64,000 nucleotides of DNA from CAVZCK01 sp963798805 (GTDB taxonomy: Bacteria > Pseudomonadota > Alphaproteobacteria > Rhizobiales > Rhodomicrobiaceae), in assembly GCA_963798805.1 (NCBI GenBank), contig CAWCVC010000015.1:357155-421154 (forward strand). Direction: 5' to 3'. The notes beneath the pieces were generated by a model. It did no database searches, was not told the origin of the DNA, and worked only from the letters and a program-made list of their open reading frames with translations. This document shows positions 19,150-27,589 of this stretch, piece by piece (within the stretch, counting starts at the first letter, position 1; each line of letters starts with the position of its first letter). A program made the translations under genes and the position numbers.

Positions 19150-19528
19150 ATGGAGGTTACTGTGAAGTTGAACCATATCGACCCTCCCGTTATCGATCCT
19201 GCGAGCGTGCGTATCTTCTTCGAGAGACATTTCGATATGAGATGCATCTTCTCAAGGGAAGACGGTTTAACCGTCCTGCTGGATGAGGATGGCGCTGCGC
19301 TGACACTCAGCCCATTGCCGTCAGGCGAAGCGCTGAAATATCCGACGGGCTTCCATATTGGCTTCAACCTTGACAAACAAACATGAACTCTTCGAAATCC
19401 ATGACCGTATCGTCGCTGCCGGCGTCCCGGTCGTTCGACCTCTTGGCGATCTGGCTGGAGCTATGACGTTCCATTGCGAAGCTCCGGGGCCAATCCTGGT
19501 TGAGGTGGCTTGGCGCGCACGCGACTAA
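19150..19528 (+). pseudogene. Glyoxalase/VOC-family protein gene with one frameshift
   Basis: Frame one reads MEVTVKLNHIDPPVIDPASV then RIFFERHFDMRCIFSREDGL, the opening of a VOC-fold protein, and stops at 19386. Removing one T near 19384 restores ELFEIHDRIVAAGVPVVRPL and a normal C-terminus, ending EAPGPILVEVAWRARD at 19528. The restored length (about 125 residues) is right for a single-domain glyoxalase/bleomycin-resistance-like protein. Confidence 0.8.
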
Positions 19529-19692
19529 CCCTTCCAGTCGGTAGGGCCGTGAAGGGCTATTTTCTTCACGGCTCTTGCCTCTTCGAATCTACGTCCATTC
19601 GTGGCCCGAGCCCAAACTAATCTGGCAGGCCTACGTCTCTTCACACCGCAAGGCAGCGGTTGGTAGCCTCGCCTCATCAGTGACGCTTCAGA

Positions 19693-19890
19693 GCCGATAC
19701 TGTTGAAAAAGTCTCTGGGATGGTGACGGACGGGATGTTATCGGCGCAGGCTCGCAACCTGCTTCCTCTATCGATCGGTTTTTTAGATTTCAATTCCTGA
19801 AAAGCAGGACTCAAACGAAGCATTTTTTATCCCTATGCTGATTATCTCTCGCCGGCGGCGGCTTCGCAGACTTTTTTCAACACTATCGGC
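19693..19890. mobile_element. MITE-like 198-bp element with 22-bp terminal inverted repeats
   Basis: The left end GCCGATACTGTTGAAAAAGT and the inverted right end GCCGATAGTGTTGAAAAAAG differ by one substitution and one extra A. The interior has no reading frame worth calling. Part of the repeat (TGTTGAAAAAG) also occurs at the ends of the IS5 element at 53391-54919 (CAGGATGTTGAAAAAG), so an IS5-type transposase might act on it. No target duplication was seen. Confidence 0.65.
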
Positions 19891-20199
19891 CTTTTTAAGC
19901 CGCTGGGCTAAACGCCTCTTGATCAACTCTAGCCGACATTTTTCATGAAGGTGATGGGCCTCGATGGATGCTCTTCGACGCCCTGAATTTTCAGCTATGC
20001 GGGTGAAAAGAAACATTCTCACAATGCCCGCATTCGGCAGCCATGCGCCAAATGCGGCATTTTGCAACTGACCGCTTCTGATTCAGCTCGACCCGTCGCT
20101 GGGGGCAAACCGGTGGAGGGAACGGGGGGCAGCGACGTGCGTTCTCCATGAATGTCCCGCTTATACGAAGCGTGCCCAAGGTGACGAAGGAACTTGCAA

Positions 20200-20604
20200 A
20201 TGTCTGATGAGCAACGAGAAGGTGAAGACCAACTTGAAACGAACAAATCGACGGTCCTGGCCTTCTACGACCTCGTCGTAAACCAGACGGATTTTGAGGG
20301 CGCTGCGCCATACCTCGGTCCCCGCTTTATCCAGCACCGCCCAGATGCACCAGATGGAGCAGAAGGGCTGAGAGAGTTCATGCAGGCTAGGCACCGAAAG
20401 TTTCCGTGCTCGCGCGTTGAGGTCAAACGCGCGTTTGCAGATGGCGATTACGTGATCCTCCATAGTCACGTTGTTCGCGAGCCTGGAACGCGGGGGAGCG
20501 CTCACGTAGACATTTTTCGGCTTGAACGATGGAAAGTCGTTGAGCACTGGGATGTCGATCAGCCGATCCTAGAGCAGAGCGCGAATTCGAATGGTGTGTT
20601 TTAA
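20200..20604 (+). CDS. SnoaL-like / NTF2-fold protein
   Basis: This 134-residue protein has the small cone-shaped NTF2-like fold typical of SnoaL-type polyketide cyclases and related enzymes of unknown substrate. It includes NKSTVLAFYDLVVNQTDFEG, PRFIQHRPDAPDGAEGLREF, VKRAFADGDYVILHSHVVRE and VDIFRLERWKVVEHWDVDQP. GAAGGA lies eight bases before the ATG. It is intact and appears to be alone, with an IS256 element directly downstream. The reaction is unknown. Confidence 0.82.
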   Translation: MSDEQREGEDQLETNKSTVLAFYDLVVNQTDFEGAAPYLGPRFIQHRPDAPDGAEGLREFMQARHRKFPCSRVEVKRAFADGDYVILHSHVVREPGTRGSAHVDIFRLERWKVVEHWDVDQPILEQSANSNGVF

Positions 20605-20716
20605 GATCCGATCCACAGTGAAGTAGCCAGAGCCACTTCGCTCCGGACGCCTACTCCGGGGGGGAGTGTCCGAAGTTTTGTGTAAGCGATTTCCGCTCGG
20701 TATTGTTGCCTTTTGT

Positions 20717-20750
20717 GTTTTACTTCTTCAGCGCGCTGAAGAAGTAAAAC
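20717..20750. repeat. Perfect 34-bp palindrome over the transposase stop codon
   Basis: The 17 bases GTTTTACTTCTTCAGCG are followed immediately by their exact reverse complement, with no loop. The TGA of the IS256 transposase (20728-20730) lies inside. It could act as a terminator for either strand, or record an inverted-duplication event at the 3' end of the gene. Confidence 0.85.
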
Positions 20751-21978
20751 GCTCGCCGAACTGGATGGCGAATTGCCCCATGGCCGCCGTCCATTCGATG
20801 GGCCTGCGCCAATGCACGCCCGCATTTTTGATGGCCAGATACAGGAGCTTAAACGCCGCCTCGTCCGTTGGGAAGCTTCCCCTGGTTTTGATGATTTTCC
20901 GTAAAGACTGGTTGAGCGCCTCGACGCAATTCGTGGTGTAGATCATTTTGCGGATGGCCGGCGCGAAGGCGAAGAACGGGATCACGTGCTCCCAGGCCCT
21001 GCGCCAGGCTGCTCCGATCGCCGGATAGCGTTTGCCCCACTCGGCTTCGAACTCGTCCAGCCGGACAAGAGCCTGATCAGCATTCTCGGCCTGATAGATG
21101 GCCTTGATCCACGGCATGATCGCTTTTCGATCTTTCCAGGTGACGAAGGCAAGGCTGTTGCGGATCAGGTGAACAATGCAGAGCCTGCCCCCGGCTTGAA
21201 CGGGGGTTTGAACCAGCGTCTGGGGATAGACCGTCGTGATCGCTTCCGGAAAGCCTTTCAGGCCGTCGACGACGGCGATCAGAATATCGTTCAGACCCCG
21301 GACTTTCAGCTCGTTCATCACCTTGAGCCAGAATTTAGCACCCTCGGTTTGTTCGATCCATAGGCCTAACACCTCTTTGCCCCCTTCGGCGTTGAACGCC
21401 AGCGCGACATAGACGGCCTTGTTCTTGACCAGGCCCTCGTCGCGGATCTTGACACGCAAGGCGTCGAAAAAGACGACCGGGTAGACCGGATCGAGCGGCC
21501 GGTTCTGCCACTCGCGGACCTCGTCCAGAACCGCATCGGTGACCCGGCTGATAAGGTCCGGCGAGACTTCAACGCCATAGAGTTCGGCTAGATGACCCTG
21601 GATCTCCCGCACGGTCATGCCGCGGGCGTAGAGGCTCAAGATCTTTTCGTCGAAACCGTCAAAGCGGGTCCGGCCCTTCGGGATCAGCTGCGGCTCGAAG
21701 CTGCCTACACGGTCGCGGGGAACGGCGATCTCGACTTCCCCGTCTCCGGTCCGAAGCGTCTTCGAACTCGTGCCATTGCGATTGTTGCCAGTACCACGAC
21801 CGGCAGGGTCGCCTTTCTCATAGCCGAGATGTGCGGTCAATTCCGCGCCCAGCGCCCGCTCGATCAGCGCCTTCTTGAGCTGTTTGAAAAGCCCGTCTTC
21901 GCCGGTCAAATCCTCCGGCTTGGAGTAGTGCGTTAAAAGCTGATCGAGCAGCTCCGGTGCGATCGAAGTCTTGGTCAT
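20728..21978 (-). CDS. IS256-family (mutator-type) transposase
   Basis: This 416-residue protein starts MTKTSIAPELLDQLLTHYSK. It has the mutator-type core: VPRDRVGSFEPQLIPKGRTR, ARGMTVREIQGHLAELYGVE, then the catalytic region YPVVFFDALRVKIRDEG (first D), ILIAVVDGLKGFPEAI (second D) and IYTTNCVEALNQSLRKIIK (E). The upstream in-frame start at 22008 is less likely. The C-terminus ends in the palindrome noted above, so its last residues (RFTSSAR) may not be the original ones. The catalytic triad is intact. Confidence 0.92.
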   Translation of the reverse strand: MTKTSIAPELLDQLLTHYSKPEDLTGEDGLFKQLKKALIERALGAELTAHLGYEKGDPAGRGTGNNRNGTSSKTLRTGDGEVEIAVPRDRVGSFEPQLIPKGRTRFDGFDEKILSLYARGMTVREIQGHLAELYGVEVSPDLISRVTDAVLDEVREWQNRPLDPVYPVVFFDALRVKIRDEGLVKNKAVYVALAFNAEGGKEVLGLWIEQTEGAKFWLKVMNELKVRGLNDILIAVVDGLKGFPEAITTVYPQTLVQTPVQAGGRLCIVHLIRNSLAFVTWKDRKAIMPWIKAIYQAENADQALVRLDEFEAEWGKRYPAIGAAWRRAWEHVIPFFAFAPAIRKMIYTTNCVEALNQSLRKIIKTRGSFPTDEAAFKLLYLAIKNAGVHWRRPIEWTAAMGQFAIQFGERFTSSAR

Positions 21979-22042
21979 GTGAGTTCCCCCATTCCGGGTT
22001 AACCTCACAGAAACCTACTTACACATCGTTTAGGACACCCTC

Positions 22043-22064
22043 GCTTGAAGGAGAAACCGTTCAT
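22043..22064 (-). pseudogene. First codons of an ABC-2-type permease, cut by IS256
   Basis: An ATG at 22064 overlaps the stop of the upstream ATPase relic (ATGA) and reads MNGFSFKR into the IS256 terminal repeat. This is the standard position for the partner permease of a DrrA-like exporter. The rest of the gene is not present on the other side of the IS. Confidence 0.5.
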
Positions 22065-22635
22065 GTCGCCGCCTCGTTTGCGGTCAACTGGTGGATGAAG
22101 ACGTCTTCCAGGCGGGGCTCACAGCGGCGGCTTCCACGCCGGGAACGCGTCTCAACCGCCGCGCCGCGGCGTCGAGATTGTCGCCCGTCGCCTCGTAGGT
22201 CACGAGGCCGGAGCGGCGCGCCACCTCGTCGCCGGTGCCCTGAACCACGATGCGTCCATTGGCCAGATAGACGATGCGTTTGTAGCGCTCGGCCTCGTCC
22301 ATGTAGTGGGTGGAGACCAGCACGGTCAGCCCTTCGCCGGCCATGTCGTGAATGAGGTCCCAGAACTCGCGCCGCGCCTTGATGTCTACGCCGGCCGTCG
22401 GCTCGTCCAGCAGCAACAGCCTGGGGCGATGCAGGACGCAGGCGGCGAGCGCGAGCCGCTGCTTCCAGCCGCCCGACAAATGTCGGGCGAGGTCGTTCGC
22501 ATATTCTCCCAGCCCCATGCGCGCGATGATATCGCGCACCGCGGCGTCGCCGTCGCGCATCTCGTAGACGCCCGCGACCAGCTCCAGGTTCTCCATGACC
22601 GTGAGATCCTCGTAAAAGCTGAAGCGCTGGGTCAT
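22061..22635 (-). pseudogene. ABC-2-type exporter ATPase, missing its Walker A half
   Basis: The frame begins abruptly at MTQRFSFYEDLTVMENLELV (the Q-loop region). It continues with the signature LSGGWKQRLALAACVLHRP, Walker B LLLLDEPTAGVDIKARREFW and the H-loop VSTHYMDEAERYKR of a CcmA/DrrA-like exporter ATPase. The N-terminal P-loop is lost at the junction with a transposase fragment at 22635. A frameshift near 22135 separates the typical tail (EPRLEDVFIHQLTANEAAT, stop at 22061). Non-functional. Confidence 0.82.
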
Positions 22636-23069
22636 ATAACCCTACCCTTGTCCTCCTCGATCGCGGCCATCGCCCGGCGGATCGCGTCCTCGCTCATCAC
22701 CTTGGTCAGGCCAATCAGATCGCGCAGTACGTTGTCTGCCCGCAGCGCCGTGATGTGGGCGTAGCGCTTGTGGCCCGCCAGAACCGATAGCAGGATCGTT
22801 CCCAGTACGTCGCGTTTGCTCGGCGCGTTCGGGCTCGTGTAGACGAGCGGGCAGTCCGCCACATAGGCATCGAACAGTCCGGACGCCTTCAGGAACTGGA
22901 TAAAGAACGGCAACTGCCCGAATGGCGTCAGCGGTGCCGTCACGTCCCATTCGACGCGGACTGGACCGGCCCAACTCTCCACTATGACCGCCGCTGGCGG
23001 AGGGGCAACCTCAACCAACGGTTGCTCACCCGCCGGGTGAGCCGATAGCTTGCGCTTCTTGCTGATCAT
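22632..23069 (-). pseudogene. IS4/IS1380-type transposase, N-terminal fragment
   Basis: This 145-codon frame, MISKKRKLSAHPAGEQPLVE then LPFFIQFLKASGLFDAYVAD and HITALRADNVLRDLIGLTKV, looks like the N-terminal region of a DDE transposase of the IS4/IS1380 superfamily. It ends at the junction with the ABC ATPase remnant, before any catalytic residues. The upstream IS end was not located; 23070-23298 shows no gene. Confidence 0.6.
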
Positions 23070-23298
23070 CCCCTTGAGAAAGCGCGACTTTCCGCTTCAG
23101 GCAAGCGCCGTAACTGCCGAATGTAGGATAATAGAGCGAGCCCGGCCGAGGACAAACGACTTCGATAGACTTGATGCATCCGAGCCGCTCCCCTCGCGCC
23201 GGCCTCATTGCCCGAGGTGATCACTGCGAGTACGCTGGATCGAAACACTCGCGGTTGCTCTCGGCGATCCGTGGACGCAAAGACGAAGAGAGATATCG

Positions 23299-23340
23299 TG
23301 CCTGAAACAAAAACTGTCGCCATCGTCGGTGTCGGACTAA
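23299..23340 (+). pseudogene. Possible N-terminus of an NAD(P)-binding dehydrogenase
   Basis: GTG at 23299 reads MPETKTVAIVGVGL, the start of a Rossmann beta-alpha-beta motif, preceded by GAAGAGAG. It is cut off after 14 codons at an IS5-like fragment. Too short to assign to a family. Confidence 0.3.
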
Positions 23341-23408
23341 GGTCTGTTGAGATTCATCGGGAGTTTATCAGGGCTGCTGCGAGGTAAATGATGGCGGAGA
23401 AGCTTGTG
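23341..23408 (-). mobile_element. IS5-like remnant (transposase C-terminus)
   Basis: The minus strand reads SFSAIIYLAAALINSR and a TGA at 23354-23356, an ending typical of short IS5-family transposases, followed by a probable IS end. Only this tail remains; it separates the dehydrogenase start from the chemotaxis receptor relic. Confidence 0.5.
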
Positions 23409-23435
23409 TCGGTTTTGTCGGCTCGCATGGCGATG

Positions 23436-24212
23436 GTCTCGGCGTGGCATCATCGGAGATGACCCAGGCTGCGGAGCAGCTCAACGACGATGCGGCGACA
23501 ACCTCTTCAAAGGCCACCGCCGTCTCGGCCGCCTCCGAGCAGGCGTCCGCCAATGTCTCGACCGTCGCCGCCGCGACCGAACAGCTATCCTGCTCGGTCC
23601 GAGAGATCGGGGAGCAGGTCGGCCGGTCCAACAGCATCATTGAAAAGGCCGCTTCGGAAGCGAGAGAGACGAGCCAGCAGGTGCAGAATTTGAGTCAGGC
23701 GGCGGCGTAGATCGACGGCATCATCTCATTTATCAACGATATCGCGGCGCAGACCAATCTTCTGACCCTGAATGCCACAATCGAAGCCGCCAGAGCCGGG
23801 GAAGCCGGCAAGGGCTTTGCCGTCGTCGCGGCGGAAGTCAAATCGCTCGCGACGCAAACGGCCAAGGCGACGGCCGACGTCGCCCAGCAGATCAAGAACA
23901 TCCAGGAGTTGACGCAAGGGACGACCGTAGTCATGAACTCGATCGCCGGCACGATTGCGGAGGTAAGCTCGATCGCGGGATCGATTTCGAGCGCCGTCGA
24001 AGAGCAAAACGCTGCGACATCGGAGATCGCGCAGAACATCGACCAGGCCGCGCGCGGGGCGGGCGAGGTGACGCACAACATCACGGACGGGCACCTCGTA
24101 GCCGAGCGCTTCGGCCGCGCAGGTGCTGAGTTCGACGCACAACCTTTCCAGCCAGTCCGAAGCCTTGCGGACGCAGATCAATGCATTTCTGCAGAAGGTG
24201 CGCGCCGCTTAA
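23436..24212 (+). pseudogene. Methyl-accepting chemotaxis protein, signalling domain relic
   Basis: The frame reads ASSEMTQAAEQLNDDAATTS, then a long coiled coil. After an in-frame TAG at 23708-23710 comes the hairpin tip IDGIISFINDIAAQTNLLTL NATIEAARAGEAGKG, which binds CheA and CheW. A frameshift follows GEVTHNITD, and the normal tail (SSQSEALRTQINAFLQKVRA) ends at 24212. The sensing and membrane parts are absent, replaced by IS5-like sequence. No working receptor is made. Confidence 0.85.
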
Positions 24213-24574
24213 GTAATGGGCCTAAGGCTGCGGCGGAAGCGAGCCGCCAAAACGCCGCCGCCAGATCAACGTCGCACCCGTTCACCACGATTTCTGTGGC
24301 CAGAAAAGAGCGTTCGCAACCGGCGCTTTACAGCCCCCGCGTCATGGTCATCCCGAATTTTTTTATCAGCTGAGAAGCCGAGCTTCTCATACCGCGCTCA
24401 ATTCGGGAACGGGGTCATCTCGGTTGGGCGGAGACGGCTTGGATCGAGGCTGCGTCGGGCGCGTGCCCTTCCGTAGGGGAACGGGACCGCGCGAGGCGCG
24501 CGTTCAGTCCTCGCCGCTTGTCGCGATCCTGTGCAATACTGGTCCCCCACAGCGCAATTTCGGGAGTGCGTCGA
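24213..24574. other. Intergenic stretch before the catabolic island
   Basis: No protein of natural composition is visible on either strand. Around 24360-24400 a weak inverted repeat (AGAAGCC / GAGCTTCT) could help terminate transcription. The promoter of the 24575 gene should lie within 24400-24560, but I see no strong consensus boxes. Confidence 0.4.
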
Positions 24575-25762
24575 ATGCAGGGCAAACCTCGCGTGCGGAG
24601 CGGCATCGTGGGCTCGGGCTTTGCGGCAAACCTGCACTATGAAGGTATCCGCCGCGTCTATGGCGCCGATGTCGAACTCGCCGGACTGTTCTCGCCGACG
24701 CCGGACAATGCGCGGCGTTTCGCCGAGCCGCGCGGTATCCGGGTCTTCGACAGCCCGGACGCGCTGCTGGACGCCGTCGAAGTCGTGCATGTCTGTGCAA
24801 GCCCGGCTGCGCATGAGGAAATCGCCGTCGCTGCGCTGAAACGCGGCGTGCACGCTATCGTCGAAAAACCGCTGACCGGCTACTTCGGCGACGGTTCCCC
24901 CGACTTCCACATCTCTCAGGTCCGCATGGAAGACGCGCAGGTCGGAGCGCTGGCCAGCATCCAGCGCATGCTGGAGGCCGAGGCTGCGAGCAAGGCGATG
25001 ATCCTTTATGCCGAAAACTGGGTCTATGCTCCAGCCATCCAAAAGGAGCGCGAGATCGTCGAGAAAACTGGCGCGCAGATCCTGTGGATGCATGGCGAGG
25101 AGAGCCATTCCGGTTCGCATTCGCCCGCCTACGGCTTCTGGCGCAAGAATGGCGGCGGCGCTCTGATCGGCAAGGCCGTGCATCCGCTCTCGGCCGCTCT
25201 CTATCTGAAGCGCGTCGAGGGCCGCGCCCGCAACGGCCGGCCGATCCGCCCGGCGGCGGTCAGCGCCCGCACCCACGCTATCACCCGCATCGACGGCTAT
25301 GCCGATCGCGGCTATCTGCGCACGGATTATCATGATGTCGAGGATTTCTCGGCAACGCATGTCGTGTTCGACGACGGTACCGCCGCCGACATCTTTGCTT
25401 CCGAGATCGTCATGGGCGGCATTCACAACTGGCTGGAGGTTGCCGCCAACAACCATCGCGCCATTTGCAATATCAACCCCAACACCGCGATGCAGACCTA
25501 CAATCCCGAGGATGCGCAGTTTCGCGAGATCTACGTCGTCGAGAAGATCGGGACCAAGCAAGGTTGGTCGCCCACTGCCCCCGACGAGGACCACACCACA
25601 GGCTTTCCGCAGGAGATCGAGGCGTTTTATCAGGCAGTCGCGACGGGAGCCCGCCCGGAGTCCGACAGCCGGCTGGCGGCGGATTGCATATCCACGGTTT
25701 ACAGTGCCTATGTGTCGGCCGCCCGCAACGGCGCCGAGGTCTCCGTCAAAGCTTTTGAGTGA
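24575..25762 (+). CDS. Gfo/Idh/MocA-family NAD(P)-dependent oxidoreductase
   Basis: This 395-residue protein starts at an ATG preceded by GGGAG (an upstream in-frame start at 24518 is unlikely). The N-terminal Rossmann domain reads RSGIVGSGFAANLHYEGIRR. The family's EKP motif is EKPLTGYFGDG (about residue 96). The C-terminal alpha/beta domain carries WMHGEESHSGSHSPAYGFWR and GALIGKAVHPLSAALYLKR, with the H acting in the catalytic region. Such enzymes oxidise or reduce sugars, inositols and related alcohols. It opens the catabolic island; the substrate is unknown. Confidence 0.88.
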   Translation: MQGKPRVRSGIVGSGFAANLHYEGIRRVYGADVELAGLFSPTPDNARRFAEPRGIRVFDSPDALLDAVEVVHVCASPAAHEEIAVAALKRGVHAIVEKPLTGYFGDGSPDFHISQVRMEDAQVGALASIQRMLEAEAASKAMILYAENWVYAPAIQKEREIVEKTGAQILWMHGEESHSGSHSPAYGFWRKNGGGALIGKAVHPLSAALYLKRVEGRARNGRPIRPAAVSARTHAITRIDGYADRGYLRTDYHDVEDFSATHVVFDDGTAADIFASEIVMGGIHNWLEVAANNHRAICNINPNTAMQTYNPEDAQFREIYVVEKIGTKQGWSPTAPDEDHTTGFPQEIEAFYQAVATGARPESDSRLAADCISTVYSAYVSAARNGAEVSVKAFE

Positions 25763-25866
25763 TGCCAGCGCCATGGTGGGCGCCAAGCCAGACCTGAGTG
25801 CGGACTCGTTATCGTGAGGAATAAGGAAGCGGAGAGGCCGATGGCTGAGGGCAGATCAAGTCAGCT

Positions 25867-25880
25867 ACTAACTAGTTAGT
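25867..25880. promoter_or_regulatory. Perfect 14-bp palindrome upstream of tctC
   Basis: ACTAACT followed directly by AGTTAGT lies 87 bases before the tctC start, next to TATAAGCTTGACA. The form matches operators of TetR-family repressors, and a TetR gene ends the same operon (29092-29751). Binding by that protein is inferred. Confidence 0.55.
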
Positions 25881-25966
25881 TATAAGCTTGACACCTGAAA
25901 ACCGCCGCTCCATCCTCTGCGGAGCGTCCGAAAAGCGGCGCGCAAAAAAAACGCTAGGGAGGAACA

Positions 25967-26986
25967 ATGAAGAGGCGCAGCACGGTTCTGCGCGGCCTCG
26001 CTCTGGCCGCGCTTGTCACAGCCGCCGGTCTTGCGACCGGTCCCGCCGAAGCGCAGTGGAAACCTGACAAGCCCATCACTGTCGTTGTGCCCTGGGGCGC
26101 GGGCGGCTCAACCGATCAGGTCGTCCGCGTTGTCGCACAGGAGCTCGGAAAGGCGCTCGGGCAGACGGTGGTCGTCGTCAACCAGCCAGGCGCGTCCGGC
26201 TCAATCGGCACCAAATCCGTCCTCGAAGGCCCGAAGGACGGCACGATGATGGCCTCCGGCGCGGCGAAGGATCTCGGCACCTACGCCGTTACCGGCCTCC
26301 TCGGCACCAAGATCCAGGACTGGAACCTTTACCTGGCGGTCATCAACGCCTCAGTCGTCGGCGTCAACACCGACACGCCTTACAAGAGCTTCGACGATCT
26401 CATCAAGGCGATGAAGGCCAAGCCCGGCAGCATCAAGGTTGCGACTGCCGGCATCACCTCCTCCGGCGGCGACGGTTTGCGCCAGATCCAGGAGGCGTTC
26501 AATGTCGAGGCCAAGCAGATCACCTATGATGGCGGCAATCCGGCGGTGATCGCCACGGTCGGCGGCGAGACCGACGCCACCACCCAGCTCGGCGTAGAGG
26601 AGGCAGAAATGCTGCGCGCCGGCAAGCTGCGCGGCCTTGCCGTTCTGTCGAGCCGGCCGCTAAAGCTGGCGGGCGTCGATGAGATCCCGGCGATCACCAA
26701 GTACAAGTCCGATTTCAAGCTCGCCGACAATTATTTCGGCATTTTCCTGCCGAAGGGGGCACCGAAAGAGGTGACCGATGCGCTCGACAAGATCTGGACG
26801 GATGTCATGCCGAAATCGGAAGCGCTGGCCAAATACGCCCAGAGCCGCGGCGCGATCGTTGCCGTGCTGCATGGCGAAGAGGCGCAGAAGGCGGTGATGC
26901 CGGCGATCCAAGTCGCGGCCTACGGGCTCGTCGCCCGCAATCAGGCCAAGATCGATCCGGCGACCATCGGCATCGCCAAGCCTTGA
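25967..26986 (+). CDS. tctC: Tripartite tricarboxylate transporter binding protein (Bug family)
   Basis: This 339-residue periplasmic receptor has a signal peptide (RGLALAALVTAAGLATGPAEA, cleaved before QW). It then reads KPITVVVPWGAGGSTDQVVR, the ligand-loop motif of Bug/TctC proteins, and GQTVVVVNQPGASGSIGTKS. An AGGGAGGAAC ribosome site precedes the ATG. It is the first gene of tctCBA. The family binds carboxylates such as citrate, tricarballylate or aromatic acids; the present ligand is likely a carboxylated sugar-like compound given the neighbours. Confidence 0.9.
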   Translation: MKRRSTVLRGLALAALVTAAGLATGPAEAQWKPDKPITVVVPWGAGGSTDQVVRVVAQELGKALGQTVVVVNQPGASGSIGTKSVLEGPKDGTMMASGAAKDLGTYAVTGLLGTKIQDWNLYLAVINASVVGVNTDTPYKSFDDLIKAMKAKPGSIKVATAGITSSGGDGLRQIQEAFNVEAKQITYDGGNPAVIATVGGETDATTQLGVEEAEMLRAGKLRGLAVLSSRPLKLAGVDEIPAITKYKSDFKLADNYFGIFLPKGAPKEVTDALDKIWTDVMPKSEALAKYAQSRGAIVAVLHGEEAQKAVMPAIQVAAYGLVARNQAKIDPATIGIAKP

Positions 26987-27065
26987 AGCGCGGCCAATGC
27001 GGCGGCGCGGCGACGATCGCGCCGCATCCGCTTGAGGACAGAGCGCGCTTGACCGGACGCACCGC

Positions 27066-27581
27066 ATGACCACCGAGCCCGAACACAACCCGCACGCGCC
27101 CGACCGGACGGACTTCTGGACCGGGCTCGTGCTTGCCGCGCTCGGGCTCGCCTTCGCGGTCGAATCTTGGCGGATGCCGCGGCTCGAGGAACGCGGCATC
27201 AACCCACTCACCGCGCCGGGCATCGTGCCGGGGGTGCTCGGCGCGGCTCTCCTGGTGCTCGGCCTCATTCTGGCGCTGCGCAGTCATGATGACAGCCGCG
27301 GCCGGATCGGGCTGGCGGCCATCATCGGAACGGGGCATGAGCGTCTCTATCTGGCGGTAGCGCTGGCGCTCAACGCGGTCTTCGCGCTGGTGCTGGTCGG
27401 CCGGATGCCGTTCTGGCTCGCCACCTTCCTTTATCTGACGGCGTTCATGGGCATTTTCGGGCTGGAGCCCGGCCGTGCCGGCTGGCCGAAGCGGGCGGCG
27501 CTGATCCTCGCCGTTGCCGCTGCTGTTACGGCCGGCATCATCTATCTGTTCGAGACGCTATTCTACGTCCGGCTGCCGTGA
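27066..27581 (+). CDS. tctB: Tripartite tricarboxylate transporter small membrane subunit
   Basis: This 171-residue protein has four hydrophobic helices (starting FWTGLVLAALGLAFAVESWR) and matches TctB in size and layout. In this family the small subunit is required with TctA for transport. Its TGA overlaps the region where TctA begins, indicating translational coupling. An 80-base spacer separates it from tctC. Confidence 0.85.
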   Translation: MTTEPEHNPHAPDRTDFWTGLVLAALGLAFAVESWRMPRLEERGINPLTAPGIVPGVLGAALLVLGLILALRSHDDSRGRIGLAAIIGTGHERLYLAVALALNAVFALVLVGRMPFWLATFLYLTAFMGIFGLEPGRAGWPKRAALILAVAAAVTAGIIYLFETLFYVRLP

Positions 27582-27589
27582 GGTTTGCG

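Larger units (their letters stand above)
20663..22042 (-). mobile_element. IS256-family insertion sequence (about 1380 bp)
   Basis: Imperfect terminal repeats GGGAGTGTCCGAA on the left and, inverted, GAGGGTGTCCTAA on the right, each followed inward by TGTGTAAG, bound one transposase gene. No 8-bp target duplication is visible. The right flank is the first codons of an ABC permease while the left flank is unrelated, which suggests a deletion or recombination after insertion. Confidence 0.82.

Noticed and set aside
24398..25786. 462-codon minus-strand frame opposite the first Gfo/Idh/MocA gene
   Set aside because: It has no recognisable domain and mirrors a well-conserved enzyme; the 29631-31184 frame was rejected for the same reason.
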